From JBAZMA01 sp041649995 (lineage in GTDB: Bacteria; Omnitrophota; Gorgyraeia; Velamenicoccales; Velamenicoccaceae), in assembly GCA_041649995.1 (NCBI GenBank), contig JBAZMA010000012.1:1-55306 (forward strand): a stretch of 55,306 nt of DNA, in the 5' to 3' direction. Under the pieces are notes generated by a model, which saw nothing but the letters and a program-made list of their open reading frames with translations, ran no database searches and had not been told where the DNA came from. The stretch's first letter is position 1. The number at the start of each line of letters is the position of its first letter. Positions 52,109 to 55,306 of this stretch are shown here, piece by piece. Made by a program: the position numbers and the translations under genes.

Positions 52109-52868
52109 GGGCAAAAGCGAGGTGATCGTGATCGCGGGCAAGGGGGGCGTGGGCAAGACGACGCTGGCCGCGCTGTTGACCTTGTATTTGTCCCAAAGGA
52201 ACCCTTCGGCCGTTCTGGCCATAGACGCCGACCCCAACAGCAATCTGGGGGATGTTTTGGGCTGCGGACAGGCCGCCACGGTCGCCGATATCATCGAGGA
52301 AGTCTCCAAAAACCCCGAGCGCGTGCCCCAGGGCATGGGCAAGGACGCGTTCATCGAATACCGGATCCACGAGGATATAACGGAAAACAAGGGATTCGAT
52401 CTTCTTGTCATGGGCAGGCCTGAAGGGCCAGGCTGTTATTGTTATATCAACAATGTGCTCAGGAATAGCTTGGCCAGGCTGACAGGCCATTACGGATATG
52501 TCATCATCGACAATGAGGCCGGTTTGGAACATTTCTCCCGGAAGACGACACGCGCCTGTTCCCGCTTGATGGTCGTTTCCGACGCGACGGGAGTAGGCTT
52601 GCGTTCCGCAGGGCGGATGTTTGAACTGGTCGAAGAACTGGGAATAAGGGCCGACAAGCGTTACCTATTTGTCAACAAAACAGCGGCCAAAAAAGACGCG
52701 GAGGATTTTAAAAAGAGATTCAGGGTGGATTTGGTTTTGACGATTCCCTGCGATGAAGCGGTCGCGGGTTTATCCGAGAAGGGTGAGCCTTTAACGGGTC
52801 TAAGCGCCGGTTCCGTTATGCGCAAGGCCGTGGCAGCCGCCGGAGAGGAGATATGGCCGAGGAGCTGA
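52095..52868 (+). CDS. cooC: CODH nickel-insertion ATPase, CooC/AcsF family
   Basis: 257 residues. Deviant Walker A AGKGGVGKTT near residue 15, switch regions, and a CxC metal motif (GCYCYINNVL) near 117, as in CooC that delivers nickel to CODH. Start 52095 within the acsV end; the longer upstream frame is a shadow of acsV. Confidence 0.93.
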   Translation: MSDIKGKSEVIVIAGKGGVGKTTLAALLTLYLSQRNPSAVLAIDADPNSNLGDVLGCGQAATVADIIEEVSKNPERVPQGMGKDAFIEYRIHEDITENKGFDLLVMGRPEGPGCYCYINNVLRNSLARLTGHYGYVIIDNEAGLEHFSRKTTRACSRLMVVSDATGVGLRSAGRMFELVEELGIRADKRYLFVNKTAAKKDAEDFKKRFRVDLVLTIPCDEAVAGLSEKGEPLTGLSAGSVMRKAVAAAGEEIWPRS

Positions 52869-53824
52869 ATTTTTCCATGAAGTGGCAGCAACCGATCTGT
52901 GAACTTCAGCTGGGCGCCGGGAGCCAGGAGGGCGGAAGCCGTTCGGTTGTCCTTCGCGCAGGCGGGGAGACCGGTTTGCCGTTTCTTTTCAAGGAAGGCT
53001 CTATGCCTCACAAGCCGTTGATTGCCGCCGAAGTTACGGACGCGCCTGAGGAGGACCTGCCTGAAACGCTGCGCCAGGACCTCAAAGGGCTTCTGGAGGA
53101 CCCCGTTCTTTGGTCGAAGAAGATGCTGGAGGTTGGCGCGGACCTTATTTGTCTTAAATTGTCCGGCATTCATCCGGATGGCCGGGCAAGGTCGGTCGAT
53201 GAATCGCTGACTCTTGTGAAGGGCCTCTTGTCGGCTGTCGGCTGTCCGCTGATCATCCTTGGCTGCGGTCATTCCCAGAAAGACAATGAGGTGTTGCCCG
53301 CTGTTTCGGAAGCGGCCAGGGGGGAAAAAATTCTTTTCGGGGACGCTTTGCAGGAAAACTATAAGACATTGACCGCCGCATGCATCGCCGATGGGCACAG
53401 TGTTATTGCCGAATCCCCTATCGATGTGAATATCGCCAAGCAATTGAATATATTGATTTCCGATCTTGGTATGCCGCTCGATCGCATTGCCATCAACCCG
53501 ACGATCGGCGCGTTAGGCTATGGTCTGGAGTACGCCTATTCGATCATGGAGCGGGCGCGGAATGCCGCGCTTTCAGGCGATAAAATGCTGGCTATGCCTT
53601 TTGTCTGTTTTGTGGGACAGGAGACCTGGAGGACTAAAGAATCCAAGGTGCCGCAGAAAGACTGTCCCACCTGGGGCGACGCCCGCCAGAGGGGCATCCT
53701 GTGGGAAGTGGTAACGGCCATGGCCATGCTCCAGGCCGGAGCGGATATCCTGACTTTGCGGCATCCGGAGTCCATCCGCATGGTGAAGTCAGAGATTGCG
53801 GAGTTGATGAAACGCGGGGCTTAG
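52853..53824 (+). CDS. acsD: Corrinoid iron-sulfur protein small (delta) subunit AcsD
   Basis: 323 residues, TIM-barrel subunit that contacts the corrinoid of AcsC. DLICLKLSGIHPDG, ESPIDVNIAKQLN, INPTIGALGYGLEY and FVGQETWRTKESK are typical. Overlaps cooC by 16 nt. Confidence 0.95.
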   Translation: MAEELNFSMKWQQPICELQLGAGSQEGGSRSVVLRAGGETGLPFLFKEGSMPHKPLIAAEVTDAPEEDLPETLRQDLKGLLEDPVLWSKKMLEVGADLICLKLSGIHPDGRARSVDESLTLVKGLLSAVGCPLIILGCGHSQKDNEVLPAVSEAARGEKILFGDALQENYKTLTAACIADGHSVIAESPIDVNIAKQLNILISDLGMPLDRIAINPTIGALGYGLEYAYSIMERARNAALSGDKMLAMPFVCFVGQETWRTKESKVPQKDCPTWGDARQRGILWEVVTAMAMLQAGADILTLRHPESIRMVKSEIAELMKRGA

Positions 53825-53844
53825 AAGGTTTTTGGGGCAGGTCT

Positions 53845-54639
53845 ATGTATATTATCGGCGAATTGATTAATGGGATGTATGGGGATGTGAGGGAGGCCTT
53901 GGTGCGAAAGGACGGGAATTTCATCCGCGACCTCGCGCGCAGGCAGGTTAACGCCGGAGCTGATGCCCTGGATATTAACTGCGGCCCTCTTTCAAAAGAC
54001 CCTGTCAAGGACATGGTTTGGCTGGTGGAAACGATCCAGGCGGAGGTTTCTGCTGTGTTGTGTCTGGATAGTACAAAGCGCGCCGTCATTGAAGCAGGTC
54101 TTGACGTCTGCCGGGGCAAAGCCATCATCAATTCTTCTTCAGCGGACGAAGATAAGCTGGCGGGTTACCTGGAGCTGGCGAAAACAAGAAACGCGTCATT
54201 GATCGCCCTGACGATGGACAGGAATGGTGTGCCTCAGAATAAGGAAAAACGCCTTGAACTGGCTGCGCAGATCCTGGATTCGGCCTCGCGCGCCGATTTT
54301 CCACTGACAGAACTCTATCTGGACCCGGTCCTTATGCCGATTAATGTTGCCCAGCAGCAACTTTATGATATACTGCAGGTCATAAATGATTTTAGATTGT
54401 TATCCGCGCCTGCAGTCCAGACGGTTTTAGGTCTAAGCAACATTTCCCAGGGAGCAAAAAGCCGGCACATCATCAACAGGACTTTTTTGGTCATGGCCCA
54501 GGCCCTGGGGTTGTCGGCCGCCATTCTCGATCCATTGGACAAAGAGTTGATGCAGGCGCTTGTGACAGGTGAGCTCATTTTGAACAAAACGATCTATTGC
54601 GATTCCTACATTGACGCTTATCTGAAAAGCAAAAGATAG
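53845..54639 (+). CDS. acsE: Methyltetrahydrofolate:corrinoid protein methyltransferase AcsE
   Basis: 264 residues, pterin-binding TIM barrel. Moves the methyl of methyl-THF to Co(I) of the CFeSP. Motifs: IIGELINGMYGDV, GADALDINCGP, LCLDSTKRAVIEAGL, and VLGLSNISQGAKSRHIIN. Start 53845 follows GGGGCAGG; the upstream frame overlaps acsD. Last gene of the acs run; repeats follow. Confidence 0.95.
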   Translation: MYIIGELINGMYGDVREALVRKDGNFIRDLARRQVNAGADALDINCGPLSKDPVKDMVWLVETIQAEVSAVLCLDSTKRAVIEAGLDVCRGKAIINSSSADEDKLAGYLELAKTRNASLIALTMDRNGVPQNKEKRLELAAQILDSASRADFPLTELYLDPVLMPINVAQQQLYDILQVINDFRLLSAPAVQTVLGLSNISQGAKSRHIINRTFLVMAQALGLSAAILDPLDKELMQALVTGELILNKTIYCDSYIDAYLKSKR

Positions 54640-54735
54640 AGTCATAGAGTTATTGAGTTTATAGAGTTTATTGAGTTGCTTGAGTTACTTGAGTTCATTG
54701 AGTTTGTTGAGTTGTTGGAGTTTATTGAGTTACTT
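54640..54735 (+). repeat. Imperfect 9-bp tandem repeat
   Basis: About ten units close to TTnnTTGAG, starting at the acsE stop. No open frame with a ribosome site; the opposite-strand frame through it gives only an Asn/Ser repeat and is not a gene. Confidence 0.85.
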
Positions 54736-54850
54736 TTAAGATTATTGTTTTTTGATTTGATGATAAATTTGGCGGAGTAGCGACCGAAGGGAGTCCTGAG
54801 CGAAGCGAAGGGCTTTAGCCTGATAGAGGCGGAAAAGTCCACCTCCGGAT
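54733..54850 (+). pseudogene. Interrupted partial copy of the following tRNA gene
   Basis: Leader and tRNA head at 54733-54780 match 54849-54896 nearly base for base (AAGATTATTG, T-run, GATTT, then GGCGGAGTAG). After GGCGGAGTAG the copy diverges: about 36 nt including GAGCGAAGCGAAGGG replaces the start of the D arm, then AGCCTGATAGAG resumes (54817-54828). No anticodon arm follows, so it cannot be a working tRNA. Confidence 0.75.
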
Positions 54851-54886
54851 TTAAGATTATTGTTTTTTTGATTTCACGATAGATTT

Positions 54887-54963
54887 GGCGGAGTAGCTCA
54901 GCCTGATAGAGCACGCGGCTCATACCCGCTTGGTCGGTGGTTTAAATCCACTCTCCGCCACCA
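54887..54963 (+). tRNA. tRNA with CAT anticodon, probably tRNA-Met (elongator)
   Basis: Acceptor GGCGGAG/CTCCGCC, A73 and encoded CCA; D stem GCTC/GAGC; anticodon loop CTCATAC; T stem GGTGG/CCACT. The acceptor resembles elongator tRNA-Met rather than initiator (first pair G-C). Odd points: T loop TTTAAAT lacks C56, D loop has GA where GG is usual, and pair 27-43 is C-T. tRNA-Ile2 is an alternative reading of CAT. Confidence 0.85.
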
Positions 54964-54997
54964 TTTTCCTGTTCGAAAGCCGACTTCCCTCGTAACT

Positions 54998-55030
54998 TAT
55001 CATAAAAATCTCTTCGAAATTTTTATGATA
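54998..55030 (+). repeat. 12-bp perfect inverted repeat downstream of the tRNA
   Basis: TATCATAAAAAT (54998-55009) and ATTTTTATGATA (55019-55030), 9-nt loop. Right after it comes ACTTGGCGGG. It may terminate or help process the tRNA transcript. Confidence 0.6.
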
Positions 55031-55093
55031 CTTGGCGGGATTTTCCGCCCCGCTGTGCGGGCGAGACGGGCGCTGGATGCCGACTGCGTCGGC

Positions 55094-55306
55094 ACATTAA
55101 GTCGCTCACCCCGCTTCGTTTCACTTCGCGGGATATCGCTGAATTGTACATTAAGTTGCTCACCCCGCTTCGTTTCGCTTCGCGGGATATCGCTGAATTG
55201 TACATTAAGTCGCTCACCCCGCTTCGTTTCACTTGGCGGGATTTCGCTGAATTGTACATTAAGTCGCTCACCCCGCTTCGTTTCACTTGGCGGGATTTCG
55301 CTGAAT
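55094..55306 (+). repeat. 54-bp tandem repeat, nearly four units, cut by the window end
   Basis: Units start at 55094, 55148, 55202 and 55256 (ACATTAAGT...CGCTGAATTGT); the last is cut at 55306. Units differ at a few positions (C/T after AAGT, TTCGCGGGATAT versus TTGGCGGGATTT). There are no spacers, so it is not a CRISPR array. The length is a multiple of three, so a minus-strand frame stays open through it, but nothing supports it as a gene. The stretch 54964-55093 holds only hairpins (GCCGAC/GTCGGC). Confidence 0.9.

Noticed and set aside
55023..55286. 87-residue minus-strand frame in the 54-bp repeats
   Set aside because: It exists because 54 is a multiple of three; no ribosome site and the peptide is just the repeat.
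55094..55306. CRISPR array
   Set aside because: Units are contiguous 54-mers with no unique spacers, and no cas genes are in the window.

Overview
The window looks like a chromosomal piece of a Gram-negative, anaerobic, acetyl-CoA-pathway bacterium of moderately high GC. It has a secretin, an outer-membrane barrel protein and a SurA-like chaperone, so there is an outer membrane. It also has a Wood-Ljungdahl methyl-branch cluster (acsC, acsV, cooC, acsD, acsE), the AmmeMemoRadiSam proteins, a fused SecDF, many small pilin genes and bactofilin/excisionase-type HTH proteins. This mix suggests Candidatus Omnitrophota or a relative. That placement is inferred from gene content; no 16S rRNA is present. 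Nearly every gene is on the + strand, with many 1-4 base stop/start overlaps, so operons are long.

Layout. 1-8480: type IV pilus/type II secretion locus (PilO end, PilP-like, secretin, ATPase, inner-membrane platform, then five pilin or pseudopilin genes with a SPASM radical SAM gene between the first two pilins). 8498-8835: tRNA-Ala(CGC) followed by tandem structured repeats. 8865-14354: AmrS, a Memo-AMMECR1 fusion, a CcdA/TauE-like membrane protein, RsmE and an MtaB-type methylthiotransferase. 14358-20567: a four-gene operon that looks like an undescribed chaperone-usher-like surface fibre system (three-repeat secreted protein, probable major subunit, PapD-like chaperone, large outer-membrane protein with usher-like topology but different domains). 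20505-21283, minus strand: promoter, GEMM (cyclic dinucleotide) riboswitch with a 64-nt structured insert, terminator and a small secreted protein gene.

21343-31724: recA, recX, alaS, then hisD-B-H-A-F-I and trpE. 31746-45666: housekeeping block (rpsP, yajC, secDF, a strikingly short Mfd-like translocase, SurA-like PPIase, pdxA, rsmA, gatC-A-B, ctpA, divergent polysaccharide deacetylase, tsaD). 45774-54639: MgtC family protein, bactofilin-HTH fusion, membrane-anchored HTH protein, larB, larC, then the corrinoid/methyl-transfer genes. 54640-55306: short tandem repeats, an interrupted partial tRNA copy, an unusual tRNA(CAT) and 54-bp tandem repeats running off the end.

How parts fit. The pilus locus and the usher-like operon both build surface fibres. 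The GEMM riboswitch beside the usher-like operon suggests cyclic-dinucleotide control of surface traits. LarB/LarC (nickel-pincer cofactor) sit in the same run as the CO/acetyl-CoA genes, including a CooC-type nickel-insertion ATPase, which suggests a nickel/one-carbon module. The catalytic CODH/ACS subunits (acsA, acsB) are not in the window. Strongest candidates for something new: the usher-like system, the riboswitch with an insert, the structured tRNA-linked repeats, the pilin-locus SPASM enzyme and the mini-Mfd.
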